Shown here: positions 9,372-18,985 of the stretch, one piece after another
Numbering within the stretch: the stretch's first letter is position 1
How the letters are laid out: the number at the start of each line of letters is the position of its first letter
Source of the DNA: Bartonella kosoyi
GTDB lineage: Bacteria; Pseudomonadota; Alphaproteobacteria; Rhizobiales; Rhizobiaceae
Direction of reading: 5' to 3'
Length of the DNA stretch: 64,000 nucleotides
Assembly: GCF_003606325.2 (NCBI RefSeq)
Contig: NZ_CP031843.2
Location: 434,001-498,000 of the forward strand
Translations under genes and position numbers: made by a program
Notes under the pieces: generated by a model
Seen by the model: only the letters and a program-made list of their open reading frames with translations
Database searches by the model: none
What the model was told of the DNA's origin: nothing

Positions 9372-12059
9372 ATGACTCACATTGATAGCTTTAATTGTCG
9401 CAGAATGTTAAATGTTGGTGGCAAAGAATATACTTATTATAGCTTGATCGAAGCGGAGAAGAATGGACTTGAAGGGATTTCGCGTTTGCCGTTTTCGATG
9501 AAAGTGATTCTCGAAAATTTATTGCGCTTTGAAGATGGGCGCACGGTTAAAAAAGAGGATATCCTCAATGTTGCTAAATGGTTAAGCGACAAAGGGAGCG
9601 CAGGGGCAGAAATCGCCTACCGTCCTGCACGTGTTCTTATGCAAGACTTTACTGGTGTTCCGGCGGTTGTTGATCTTTCTGCAATGCGTGATGCTATGGT
9701 CAAACTTGGTGGAAACGCTGAAAAAATTAATCCTCTCATACCCGTTGATCTCGTCATTGATCACTCAGTTATTGTTGATGATTTTGGCACGCCCATGGCT
9801 TTTAAGGAAAACGTTGAGCATGAATATGAGCGCAATGGTGAACGTTATCGTTTCCTGAAATGGGGACAACAAGCCTTTCAAAATTTTCGTGTTGTTCCTC
9901 CAGGTACGGGGATTTGTCATCAGGTTAACCTTGAATATTTAGCACAATGCGTGTGGATGAAGAGTGAAGAGGGGGATGAGACGGTTTATCCTGATACCTG
10001 CGTGGGAACTGATTCTCACACGACGATGGTCAATGGTTTGGGTGTTTTAGGTTGGGGTGTTGGTGGCATTGAAGCCGAAGCGGCAATGTTAGGCCAGCCC
10101 GTTTCTATGTTGTTACCTGAAGTGATTGGTTTTCGCCTAATAGGAAAACTTAAAGAAGGTGTCACAGCTACCGATCTCGTATTGACGGTGACCCAAATGC
10201 TCCGCCAAAAGGGCGTTGTTGGTAAATTTGTTGAATTTTTTGGCCCTGGTTTGGAGCATATGACTCTTGCTGATCGGGCAACGATTGGGAATATGGCACC
10301 TGAATATGGAGCAACCTGTGGCTTTTTTCCAATTGATAAAGAGACAGTACGTTATCTCAATATGACAGGGCGTGATGAAAATCGAATTGCCTTAGTGGAG
10401 GCTTACGCCAAAGCACAAGGGATGTGGCATGACGAAAGGGTGGCTAATCCCATTTTTAGTGATACAATTGAATTAGATATGGGAACAGTTGTTCCTTCAA
10501 TGGCTGGTCCTAAACGTCCTGAAGGACGTATTGCATTGGAAAATGTTGGACAAGGTTTTGAGAGGGCATTGGTTGAAGACTATAAGAAAACTTCAGGACA
10601 AGATGCACATTATCCGGTTGAAGGAGAAGAATATACGCTTAGTCACGGTGATGTGGTGATCGCTGCGATTACTTCCTGTACAAATACATCGAATCCAAGT
10701 GTTCTTATTGCAGCAGGTCTTTTGGCACGAAATGCAGTGGCAAAAGGTCTCAAAAGCAAACCATGGGTAAAAACTTCCCTTGCACCTGGTTCACAAGTCG
10801 TTGAAGCTTACCTTAAAAATTCGGGTCTTCAAAAAGATTTAGATACATTAGGATTTAACTTAGTAGGGTTTGGATGCACGACATGTATTGGAAATTCTGG
10901 TCCTTTGCATCCAGCTATTTCCAAAACGATTAATGACAATGGTGTTATTGCAGCTGCAGTTCTTTCAGGAAATCGTAATTTTGAAGGACGTGTTTCCCCT
11001 GATGTGCAAGCGAATTATTTAGCTTCACCCCCATTAGTTGTTGCACATGCACTTGTCGGGACGGTGCGTAAAGATTTAACCAAGGAGCCTCTTGGGGAAG
11101 ATTCAGATGGTCAACCGATTTACTTGAGAGATATTTGGCCAACTTCTCAAGAAATACAGGCGTTTATCGAAGAAAATGTTACGCGTAAGGTTTTTGCCGA
11201 AAAATATGCAGATGTCTTTAAGGGAGATGAAAATTGGCAAAAAGTTCAAATCCCTACGGGGGCTACCTATTCTTGGGATGAGCAATCCACCTATGTCCGT
11301 AATCCACCTTATTTTTATGATATGCAGAAAACGCCTAATGTCTTACCAGATATTAAGGATGCGCGGATTTTAGGTTTGTTTGGTGATAAAATCACGACAG
11401 ATCATATTTCTCCTGCTGGTTCTATTAAGGCAGCTTCTCCTGCTGGAAAGTATTTGATGGATCATGGTGTTCATGTGGCTGATTTTAATCAATATGGGAC
11501 GCGTCGTGGGAATCATGAAGTTATGGTTCGTGGAACCTTTGCTAATATCCGCATTCGTAATTTTATGTTAGGAGAAAATGGTCGAGAAGGCGGTTATACA
11601 GTTCATTATCCATCAACGGTAGAACAAACCATTTACGATGCAGCAATGGCGTATAAACAAGAAGGTATCCCGCTCGTTGTTTTTGCGGGGATTGAATATG
11701 GTAATGGATCATCACGTGATTGGGCCGCCAAGGGGACCAATCTTCTTGGTGTCAAAGCGGTTATTGTGCAATCCTTTGAAAGGATTCATCGCTCTAATCT
11801 TGTTGGTATGGGCATTGTCCCTTTTGTCTTTGAGGAGGGGCTAAGTTGGAAATCTTTAGGCTTAAAGGGAGATGAAAAGGTAACAATTGAAGGGATTCAT
11901 AATTTGAAACCTCGTCAAAAGACTGTAGCGAAAATTACTTTTTCTGATGATACGGTAAAAACCGTTCCATTATTATGCCGTATTGATACGGAAGATGAGC
12001 TAGATTATTTGCATCATGGTGGAATTTTGCAATATGTTTTGCGTAAGCTAGCCATTTAA
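9372..12059 (+). CDS. acnA: Aconitate hydratase A
   Basis: This 895-residue cytosolic TCA-cycle enzyme isomerises citrate to isocitrate using a [4Fe-4S] cluster. Cluster cysteines are visible in ITSCTNTSNPSV (near residue 438) and GFGCTTCIGNSGPL (near residue 505). The N-terminal domain has VVPPGTGICHQVNLEYLAQ and DTCVGTDSHTTMVNGLGV, and the C-terminal swivel domain has IEYGNGSSRDWAAKG. Length is normal for the AcnA/IRP-type family. It stands alone on the plus strand, opposite the ccm cluster. The upstream Irr-like palindrome suggests iron-dependent regulation, as known in other Rhizobiales. Confidence 0.96.
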   Translation: MTHIDSFNCRRMLNVGGKEYTYYSLIEAEKNGLEGISRLPFSMKVILENLLRFEDGRTVKKEDILNVAKWLSDKGSAGAEIAYRPARVLMQDFTGVPAVVDLSAMRDAMVKLGGNAEKINPLIPVDLVIDHSVIVDDFGTPMAFKENVEHEYERNGERYRFLKWGQQAFQNFRVVPPGTGICHQVNLEYLAQCVWMKSEEGDETVYPDTCVGTDSHTTMVNGLGVLGWGVGGIEAEAAMLGQPVSMLLPEVIGFRLIGKLKEGVTATDLVLTVTQMLRQKGVVGKFVEFFGPGLEHMTLADRATIGNMAPEYGATCGFFPIDKETVRYLNMTGRDENRIALVEAYAKAQGMWHDERVANPIFSDTIELDMGTVVPSMAGPKRPEGRIALENVGQGFERALVEDYKKTSGQDAHYPVEGEEYTLSHGDVVIAAITSCTNTSNPSVLIAAGLLARNAVAKGLKSKPWVKTSLAPGSQVVEAYLKNSGLQKDLDTLGFNLVGFGCTTCIGNSGPLHPAISKTINDNGVIAAAVLSGNRNFEGRVSPDVQANYLASPPLVVAHALVGTVRKDLTKEPLGEDSDGQPIYLRDIWPTSQEIQAFIEENVTRKVFAEKYADVFKGDENWQKVQIPTGATYSWDEQSTYVRNPPYFYDMQKTPNVLPDIKDARILGLFGDKITTDHISPAGSIKAASPAGKYLMDHGVHVADFNQYGTRRGNHEVMVRGTFANIRIRNFMLGENGREGGYTVHYPSTVEQTIYDAAMAYKQEGIPLVVFAGIEYGNGSSRDWAAKGTNLLGVKAVIVQSFERIHRSNLVGMGIVPFVFEEGLSWKSLGLKGDEKVTIEGIHNLKPRQKTVAKITFSDDTVKTVPLLCRIDTEDELDYLHHGGILQYVLRKLAI

Positions 12060-12300
12060 ATGCCTTTGTTTGTTGAAGAATATCTTCAAACGATTAAGCT
12101 ATAAAGTTGCCGATCAAAGAATTTGGCTTCGTTTTTTATGTCTGTCTTTGAAAATTTAATTGACGTTGGCTTTGACATTGCGCTATAAACCACATGAGTT
12201 ATAAGCAGCTTTATAGTTTTGCTTGAGTTAGGTTTGTTTACATTGGTAGAATTGTTATTGAGACTTATTTTACCAATGTGTTGAAAGAGAGATTATATTT

Positions 12301-12567
12301 ATGGCGAATACACCTTCTGCTCGAAAAGCGGTGCGCAAGGTTGCTGCACGCACACAGGTTAATAAGGCCCGCCGTTCACGCGTTCGTACTTTTATGCGTA
12401 AGTTTGATGATGCTTTAGCAGGGGGTGATAAGGCGTCTGCAGAAATTGCATTTAAGAATTTTGAGCCTGAGATTATGCGTGCGGTTTCTAAAGGGGTTTT
12501 TCATAAAAATACTGCTGCGAGGAAAGTATCGCGTTTAGCGAAACGTTTGAAGGCTCTCAGCGTTTAA
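12301..12567 (+). CDS. rpsT: 30S ribosomal protein S20
   Basis: An 88-residue, strongly basic protein starting [26 protein letters not shown], the typical S20 N-terminus. It ends with [18 protein letters not shown], the conserved C-terminal helix. S20 binds 16S rRNA in the 30S body. A purine-rich site (agagag) lies about 8-13 bases before the start. A strong hairpin terminator follows at 12592. Position just upstream of dnaA is usual in Rhizobiales. Confidence 0.97.
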   Translation: MANTPSARKAVRKVAARTQVNKARRSRVRTFMRKFDDALAGGDKASAEIAFKNFEPEIMRAVSKGVFHKNTAARKVSRLAKRLKALSV

Positions 12568-12591
12568 GCTTTTTCTATTTTATTAAGAAAC

Positions 12592-12625
12592 AAGCCAGTA
12601 TCCGTAAGGGTACTGGCTTTTTATT
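12592..12625 (+). terminator. Rho-independent terminator of rpsT
   Basis: AAGCCAGTA (12592-12600) pairs with TACTGGCTT (12611-12619), and the stem can extend inward through TCC/GGG around a GTAA loop. A T-rich tail (TTTATTTATT) follows. It lies 25 bases after the rpsT stop codon. Confidence 0.85.
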
Positions 12626-13278
12626 TATTATTTCAAAAAGTTTCTATTGAAAATGAGAATCGACAGCGATTCTCCTTTTGAAAGAGGAGAAAAAGTTTAT
12701 AGGGGGAGTATGGTTATCCACAAGCTTTGTGGATTTTTACAGAGTCTTTTTTGTCAAGCATTTTATTTTTTTTTTTTAATCTGAAGAGATTCTTTAATGA
12801 TTGGTAAATTCAGAGAAAAAAAATGAATTGAATCAATAATTTTTCTCATTCCTCATTGAAATAAGCATTTTTACAGCATTTTTTGGGAGCTTTTGATTTT
12901 ATTTTGACCTCTTGCATTTTACCTCTGCTGTTTTGTATGGTTCTCATGAAGACTAAAAAGTATGAAGGGGTCACATCAGCACATTATCCTGTATTTTGTT
13001 AAATATAAAATCTTTGGTTCAAGCTTTTTAAAAGCTTTTGTGTTGGGTAGGTTTTTTGATGGTTTTTTAGTTCTCTTAGTTGGTATGTTTACCATTTTAG
13101 AAGGGTGGATCATATCATGAGTGCAAGTAAATCTTATTGGTCATCTTTGTTAGTGGGGTTGTGATGAGGCTATCCTAGGGGAGGGTGAGTAATCTTATTT
13201 GGGGTAGGGCGTTTTGCCTTCGCTAGATTTGTTTTAGCTGTTTGGCAGGACAAAATTTTATTTTTATCAGGATGGAAG
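12626..13278. other. Intergenic region rpsT-dnaA
   Basis: No gene is recognised in these 653 bases. It holds a pair of inverted DnaA-box-like sites (12714-12736) next to an AT-rich tract with a long T run (about 12761-12778). These are features seen at dnaA promoters and replication origins. Whether this is the chromosomal origin cannot be settled from one box pair. Confidence 0.5.
12714..12736. promoter_or_regulatory. Inverted pair of DnaA boxes upstream of dnaA
   Basis: TTATCCACA at 12714-12722 is a perfect consensus DnaA box. A second box in opposite orientation (TGTGGATTT at 12728-12736) differs by one base from the reverse complement of the consensus. Together ATCCACAA and TTGTGGAT form an 8-bp inverted repeat around GCT. 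The site lies about 560 bases before dnaA and beside an AT-rich tract, so it could serve dnaA autoregulation or origin function. Confidence 0.6.
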
Positions 13279-14850
13279 ATGGTGGATAAATTGAACTCTA
13301 AAGCTAGTTCCTTTAAAAGGGTTTCGGTGAATATCCTGTCGGCAGAGAACATAATAAAGAATAGGATGACAGAGAGTGATGGGGTTGTTTGTAGAAGTGC
13401 TTCTATAGGGCATTCTATTGTTTCAGAGGAGGAGAGTACGGCGGCTTTTGTACGTGTTATGGCACAATTAAAGGCGCAGGTTGGCGTTGAAGCTTATACC
13501 AGTTGGTTTGGTCGTGTGAAGCTTGCTGAGTATAGCCATACTCTTGTAAAGCTTTCTGTTCCTACAGCTTTTTTACGTTCATGGATTAATAATCACTATG
13601 GTTCTCTTTTGACTCATTTATGGAAACAAGAGAACTCAGCAATTCTTCGTGTTGAAGTCATCGTTCGCGGTATGGAACGGGTTTCAAGAGATGTTGTTTG
13701 TAAAACAAGTGCGCCTTCTGTTGTGCTGGAGGAGCCGGCGACTTCATCTTTTGTTGAGAATTGTGCGGAGCATTCAGTCAAAAGTTCTCAAGCGGGGGTT
13801 TTTGGATCTCCCCTTGATTCTCGCTATACTTTTGAAAGCTTTGTTGAGGGGGCATCTAATCGCGTTGCTTTAGCGGCAGCACGTTCAATTGCAGAGGGGC
13901 ATAAAAGTGCTTTGCGTTTTAATCCTCTTTTTATTCACGCGTCTGTTGGTTTAGGAAAAACACATTTGCTTCAAGCGATTGCCGCTTCTGCATTGAAGCG
14001 TTTAACATCTGCACGTGTTATTTATTTAACGGCTGAATATTTTATGTGGCGTTTTGCAACAGCTATTCGTGATAATGATGCTCTTTCTTTTAAAGAGCAG
14101 CTTCGCGATATAGACCTTTTGATTATTGATGATATGCAGTTTTTGCAAGGTAAGTCGATACAACATGAATTTTGCCATTTACTTAATATGTTGCTTGATA
14201 GTGCAAAACAGGTTGTTGTTGCTGCAGATCGTCCGCCAGCGGAATTAGAATCGCTTGATCTTCGGGTTCGGTCTCGTCTTCAGGGAGGGGTAGCCCTTGA
14301 AATTGAAGCACCGGATTATGAAATGCGTTTGCAAATGTTGCGCCAGCGGTTGAAGGGGGCAAAGCAAGATGATAGCATGATATCCATTTCTGATGATGTT
14401 CTGGAATATATTGCAAAAACGGTTTTAGGGTCAGGACGCGATATTGAAGGCGCATTTAACCAGCTCTTATTTCGTCAATCTTTTGAATCTAATCTATCTT
14501 TAGAACGGATTGATGAGTTATTAGGTCATTTGACACGTCCTGGTGAACCTAAACGTATTCGGATTGAAGAAATTCAGCGTACGGTAGCGCGCCATTATAA
14601 CGTTTCTAAACAGGACTTGTTATCTAATCGTCGAACACGGACGGTTGTAAAGCCACGGCAAGTTGCGATGTATTTAGCGAAAGTATTAACGCCTCGCTCA
14701 TTGCCAGAAATAGGACGCCGTTTTGGTGGACGTGATCATACAACAGTTTTACACGCTGTACGTAAAATTGAAGATTTAGTTTGTGGTGATCAGACCTTGG
14801 CCAAGGAACTTGAATTACTGAAGCGATTGATTGGAGAACAGGCTGTATAA
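13279..14850 (+). CDS. dnaA: Chromosomal replication initiator DnaA
   Basis: This 523-residue AAA+ initiator binds DnaA boxes and opens the origin. Domain I is visible around [19 protein letters not shown] (near residue 65), and domain III has Walker A GLGKTHLL near residue 224 and Walker [11 protein letters not shown] near residue 280. Domain IV carries the signature [16 protein letters not shown] near residue 483. Walker A reads VGLGKTH after Ser-Val, a small change from the usual GGVGLGKTH. The first about 30 residues before MTESDG are not conserved, so a start at 13366 is also possible. dnaN and recF follow in the same direction. Confidence 0.96.
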   Translation: MVDKLNSKASSFKRVSVNILSAENIIKNRMTESDGVVCRSASIGHSIVSEEESTAAFVRVMAQLKAQVGVEAYTSWFGRVKLAEYSHTLVKLSVPTAFLRSWINNHYGSLLTHLWKQENSAILRVEVIVRGMERVSRDVVCKTSAPSVVLEEPATSSFVENCAEHSVKSSQAGVFGSPLDSRYTFESFVEGASNRVALAAARSIAEGHKSALRFNPLFIHASVGLGKTHLLQAIAASALKRLTSARVIYLTAEYFMWRFATAIRDNDALSFKEQLRDIDLLIIDDMQFLQGKSIQHEFCHLLNMLLDSAKQVVVAADRPPAELESLDLRVRSRLQGGVALEIEAPDYEMRLQMLRQRLKGAKQDDSMISISDDVLEYIAKTVLGSGRDIEGAFNQLLFRQSFESNLSLERIDELLGHLTRPGEPKRIRIEEIQRTVARHYNVSKQDLLSNRRTRTVVKPRQVAMYLAKVLTPRSLPEIGRRFGGRDHTTVLHAVRKIEDLVCGDQTLAKELELLKRLIGEQAV

Positions 14851-15034
14851 GGTTTATGATTTCTTTTTTGAAGAAACTTTAAGGGATTTAATGAAAGGTT
14901 TTTTTCTTATGCAGGAGTGACTTGCCATTTTAAAAGAGGTTGAATAAACTCTGGCGGATGATTCTTTAAAAAAGGATCTGTTATTTTAATTCGAAGGAAT
15001 TCTTATCGTTTTTGGTAAATCATACGGGGCTTTT

Positions 15035-16156
15035 ATGCGTATTACAGTGGATCGCAATCAATTTCTCAAGTCTCTTGGTCGTGTTCACCGTGTGGTAGAG
15101 CGCCGTAATACTGTTCCTATTTTATCGAATGTGCTCATTGATGCAGAAAATGGCCATGTGCAGTTAAAGACAACAGATCTTGATTTAGAGGTTACAGAAT
15201 CCTTTACAGTCAATGTCGAGCACGCTGGAGCAACCACTGTTCCGGCGCATTTGCTCTATGATATCATTCGGAAACTTCCTGATGGCAATGAAATTGTATT
15301 ATCCGTCGATGAGAATCAAGCAAGTGCAATGTCCGTTGTTTCGGGTTGTGCACATTTCCAACTTCAATGTCTGCCAAAAGCAGATTTTCCAGAGTCGCTT
15401 CCTGGACAGTTTGGTTATCGCTTTTCTCTGTCTGCGTCTGGGTTGAAACATTTACTTGATTGTACGCAGTTTGCCATTTCTACTGAAGAAACCCGCTATT
15501 ATCTGAATGGTATTTACTTCCATGTTATTAATGATGATGTTTTGAAACTGCGTTTGGTTGCAACTGATGGTCATCGTTTGGCACAAGTTGAGATGGAAGC
15601 TCCTTCAGGCGTTGAAGGAATGCCCGGTGTTATCGTTCCTCGTAAAGCTGTAGGAGAGTTGCAAAAACTTCTTTCAGAAGAAAATGATGGTGATGTATGT
15701 ATAGAGCTTTCAGAGACAAAGATTCGTTTTTCTGTAGGTTCTGTGATTTTTACATCAAAGTTAATTGATGGAACATTTCCAGATTATCAACGTGTTATTC
15801 CTCTTGGCAATGATAAAGAATTAGTTGTTAATAGACAGGATTTTTCTTCTGCAGTTGATCGTGTTTCAACGATTTCAAGTGATCGGGGGCGTGCAGTTAA
15901 GTTAACGATTGAGCATGGACAGTTAAGGCTTGTTGTTAATAGTCCTGATTCGGGCAGTGCGGAAGATCAATTATCCGTAACTTACTCATCTGAACCGCTT
16001 GAGATAGGGTTTAATTCACGTTATCTTTTAGATATTGCTGGGCAGCTTTCAAGCGATGAGATGGTTTTCATGTTGGCTGAAGCTGGAGCGCCAGCTCTGA
16101 TTCGTGATAATGATGATGCGGATGTACTCTATGTGCTGATGCCTATTCGCGTTTAG
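15035..16156 (+). CDS. dnaN: DNA polymerase III beta sliding clamp
   Basis: A 373-residue protein starting MRITVDRNQFLKSLGRVHRVVERRNTVPILSNV, typical of the beta clamp. The internal LRLVATDGHRLA segment near residue 170 and the C-terminal DDADVLYVLMPIRV end are both present. The latter is the conserved (M)P(I/M)R(V/L) tail that closes the protein-binding pocket. It tethers Pol III to DNA. It lies 184 bases after dnaA, and recF begins about 10-20 bases after its stop. Confidence 0.97.
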   Translation: MRITVDRNQFLKSLGRVHRVVERRNTVPILSNVLIDAENGHVQLKTTDLDLEVTESFTVNVEHAGATTVPAHLLYDIIRKLPDGNEIVLSVDENQASAMSVVSGCAHFQLQCLPKADFPESLPGQFGYRFSLSASGLKHLLDCTQFAISTEETRYYLNGIYFHVINDDVLKLRLVATDGHRLAQVEMEAPSGVEGMPGVIVPRKAVGELQKLLSEENDGDVCIELSETKIRFSVGSVIFTSKLIDGTFPDYQRVIPLGNDKELVVNRQDFSSAVDRVSTISSDRGRAVKLTIEHGQLRLVVNSPDSGSAEDQLSVTYSSEPLEIGFNSRYLLDIAGQLSSDEMVFMLAEAGAPALIRDNDDADVLYVLMPIRV

Positions 16157-16167
16157 GGGCAATTGTT

Positions 16168-17310
16168 TTGCAATGCATGGAAAGTCATGTGCACAAAGTG
16201 TCTGTGAGGCAGCTGAAGCTTTTACGTTATCGCAATTATTCTTTTTTTAATATTCATTTTTCGGGTCAGCATGTGGTTTTTACTGGCCACAACGGTGCTG
16301 GTAAGACAAATCTTTTAGAGGCGTTATCTTTTCTTTCTCCAGGTCGTGGTTTGCGACGGGCTGCATATTCTGACATTAGCTTTATAGATGGAGGCGGTGA
16401 AGGATTTGTTGTATTTGCATGTCTTGAATGTGCTCTTTATGGTGAAGTAAAGATCGGTACTGCTTTGGAGGTTAGCGATAACAGTCGAAAGGTCCATATT
16501 GATGGTGTGAATGAGCCAAGTGATTGCTTAACAGATTATTGTCATATTAGTATATTAACACCATCTATGGATGGTCTTTTTACAGGTCCTTCGCTTGAGC
16601 GCCGACGTTTTTTGGATCGTATGGTTTTGGCGATTGATCCTTTGCATAGTCGTCGTATAGCTGATTATGATAAGGCGATGCGTGCACGGAATCGTTTATT
16701 TTGGGATGGCAATGAAGACAATGCTTGGTTTAGTGCTTTAGAAAAGCAGATGGCAGAATTAGCGACAGCTATTTCCGCGGCGCGTATTGATGTTATTCGA
16801 CTTTTAAATGACATGTTTACACAAATGCCATCTCAGATACCTTTTCCACGCGCTTTTTTGCAAATTGATGGTTTTTTAGAAACAGCTCTTGGTGATATAT
16901 CAGCGACTGAAGTTGAAGAGCAATTTTGTGATTTGTTGCGGCGTAATCGCGCAATGGATCGTGCTGCTGGACGGACATTAGAAGGACCACATCGCACAGA
17001 TTTACAAGTTTTTTATGCGGATAAAAATAGAGCAGCAACGTCTTGTTCAACAGGTGAACAAAAAGCGCTACTGACAGGTTTGGTTTTATGTCATGCACGT
17101 CTAACAGGTATGATATCACAAAGGGCTCCCATTCTGCTTCTTGATGAAATGGCAGCGCATCTTGATTCACATCGACGTGCTGCTTTATTTGATATTCTTG
17201 ATGATTTATCTGTGCAAACATTTATGACAGGAGCAGATCGTCTTTTATTTGATGACTTAAAAGGACGCGCGGAATTTTTTGAGATTAAGGATGGCGCTTT
17301 ATTGCTGTAA
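16168..17310 (+). CDS. recF: DNA replication and repair protein RecF
   Basis: About 380 residues of an SMC-like ATPase that helps load RecA at gapped DNA. Walker A is GHNGAGKTNLLEALS near residue 41, and the signature region is SCSTGEQKALLTGLVL near residue 292. Walker B is PILLLDEMAAHLD near residue 319. The start is uncertain. A TTG at 16168 has an AGGGG site 7 bases upstream, whereas the ATG at 16177 (MESHVHK) is further from it. The gene follows dnaN closely and is probably co-transcribed. Confidence 0.94.
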   Translation: MQCMESHVHKVSVRQLKLLRYRNYSFFNIHFSGQHVVFTGHNGAGKTNLLEALSFLSPGRGLRRAAYSDISFIDGGGEGFVVFACLECALYGEVKIGTALEVSDNSRKVHIDGVNEPSDCLTDYCHISILTPSMDGLFTGPSLERRRFLDRMVLAIDPLHSRRIADYDKAMRARNRLFWDGNEDNAWFSALEKQMAELATAISAARIDVIRLLNDMFTQMPSQIPFPRAFLQIDGFLETALGDISATEVEEQFCDLLRRNRAMDRAAGRTLEGPHRTDLQVFYADKNRAATSCSTGEQKALLTGLVLCHARLTGMISQRAPILLLDEMAAHLDSHRRAALFDILDDLSVQTFMTGADRLLFDDLKGRAEFFEIKDGALLL

Positions 17311-17363
17311 AAAACATGCTAAATATTTTTTAATAAGTCATGGTTGAGAAGAAAAGGCTTGAT

Positions 17364-17813
17364 ATGTCTGTTATGATAACGATTTTAAATGGTCCTAATT
17401 TAAATTTTCTGGGTCAACGTGAGCCAAAAATTTATGGAACTGAAACTCTAAAAGATATTGAAAAAAGTTGCAGAGAATGGGCGAAAAGAGCCGATGTTAT
17501 CATCAATTTTTATCAAAGTAACTATGAGGGTCAGCTAGTAGAATGGATACAGGAAGCAATAGGGCTAAGTTCTGGATTGATCATCAACCCTGCGGCTTAC
17601 AGTCATACATCTGTTGCGCTTCTTGATGCTCTAAAAATGTTTTCAGGTCCGAAAGTAGAAGTTCATTTATCCCATATTCATCAACGGGAAACTTTCCGTC
17701 ACCATTCTTATACATCGGCAGGTGTAGACGCCATCATAAGTGGATGTGGAAGTGATGGATATCGGTTTGCGCTTGAATATATTGCAAAACAATTAATAAA
17801 TTGTAAAAGGTGA
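17364..17813 (+). CDS. aroQ: Type II 3-dehydroquinate dehydratase
   Basis: The enzyme dehydrates 3-dehydroquinate to 3-dehydroshikimate in the shikimate pathway. The type II family is recognised by ILNGPNLNFLGQREPKIYG (with the catalytic Tyr), INPAAYSHTSVAL, and VEVHLSHIHQRETFRHHS, which holds the catalytic His and the substrate-binding Arg. The ATG at 17364 is chosen. It gives 149 residues, the usual length, and has a GAGAAGAAAAGG stretch 6 bases upstream. An in-frame ATG at 17340 has no such site. It lies downstream of recF. Confidence 0.93.
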   Translation: MSVMITILNGPNLNFLGQREPKIYGTETLKDIEKSCREWAKRADVIINFYQSNYEGQLVEWIQEAIGLSSGLIINPAAYSHTSVALLDALKMFSGPKVEVHLSHIHQRETFRHHSYTSAGVDAIISGCGSDGYRFALEYIAKQLINCKR

Positions 17814-17938
17814 AAGAATAAGCGTTGGATAAGAGTAATACAGGCATTGAATTCACTTGATAATTATTTTCAAATCTGTACAATACGAGGTATTATATTT
17901 ATGACAATTTTTAGTGCGTATGACGGGGGTAAATAAAG

Positions 17939-18910
17939 ATGAAAAGCTTTGTTAGACAATTAGAAATGCTTGTGATTTTAGGGGGAGCGCTGCTTTTGTC
18001 TGGTTGTAAAATGGATGTCCTTCAACCGTCAGGTTACGTAGCACGTCAACAGCTCATTTTGATTGTTGCTTGTGTGGTTGTTATGCTTTGCGTTGTCATT
18101 CCAGTTATGGTGAGTGTGGTATTTTTAGCGATAAAATATCGTGCATCGAATACGAAAGCGAACTATTCTCCTGATTGGGCGCATTCAAATAAAATTGAAG
18201 CTGTAATGTGGGGTATCCCAATTGTAATTGTAATGGTTTTGGGCTCATTAACGGCTTATTATACCTATAAGCTTGAGCCTGCAAAGCCTCTTCCAGTAGA
18301 GGTTGTGGGTGAAGGGGAGCCATTGCAGATTGATGCTGTCGCTCTTGATTGGAAATGGGTTTTTATTTATCCTCAATATGGTGTTGCATCGATTAATGAA
18401 ATTTACGCGCCTGAAAGACGTCAAGTTTTATTGCAATTGACGTCAGAAAATTCTGTCAATGCCTTTTGGGTTCCTAAATTGGGTACAGTTCTTTACTCTA
18501 TGCCACAGATGAATGCTAAGTTGCATTTGATCGCTGAAGAACAGGGAGTATTCAATGGGACCTCAGCAAATTATAGCGGTGATGGTTTTTCAGGGATGCG
18601 GTTTAAGTGGCACTCTGTGTCTTCGCAGGATTTTGAAGATTGGATTGTAAAAGCTCGGGCTAATGGTCGAGCGCTTGATCGTAAATCTTATCGTCAACTT
18701 TCTATTGCGCCTCGTATGGGTGATATTGCTGCGAAGGAAAAAGATGCTGAAGTGCGTTATTTTGCACCTGTTGAGCAGCGACTTTACTATCGTATTGTTA
18801 ATCGGTGTGTCGATGAAAATACGGTATGTAATGAAGATTTAATGAAACGTGCAGCTGCTCAGACACTGTGGGGTGCATTGTGTTCAGTATTTGATCCTGA
18901 TGTTATTTAA
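17939..18910 (+). CDS. cyoA: Cytochrome bo3 quinol oxidase subunit II
   Basis: This 323-residue protein has a lipoprotein signal (LLLSGC at residues 19-24, mature Cys24), two membrane helices (about residues 38-62 and 87-108), and a periplasmic cupredoxin domain. The domain includes VALDWKWVFIYPQYGVAS near residue 130 and NAFWVPKLGTVLYSMPQMN near residue 178. The CuA ligands of cytochrome c oxidases are absent, as expected for a quinol oxidase. The complex oxidises ubiquinol and pumps protons. It is the first gene of the cyoABCD operon. Confidence 0.95.
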   Translation: MKSFVRQLEMLVILGGALLLSGCKMDVLQPSGYVARQQLILIVACVVVMLCVVIPVMVSVVFLAIKYRASNTKANYSPDWAHSNKIEAVMWGIPIVIVMVLGSLTAYYTYKLEPAKPLPVEVVGEGEPLQIDAVALDWKWVFIYPQYGVASINEIYAPERRQVLLQLTSENSVNAFWVPKLGTVLYSMPQMNAKLHLIAEEQGVFNGTSANYSGDGFSGMRFKWHSVSSQDFEDWIVKARANGRALDRKSYRQLSIAPRMGDIAAKEKDAEVRYFAPVEQRLYYRIVNRCVDENTVCNEDLMKRAAAQTLWGALCSVFDPDVI

Positions 18911-18985
18911 AGGGTCAGTAGAGAAAGAGCCCTTTTGATATAAGGTTTCTTTAAAACTTGAATTTCATTTGAAATGGGTTGAGAA

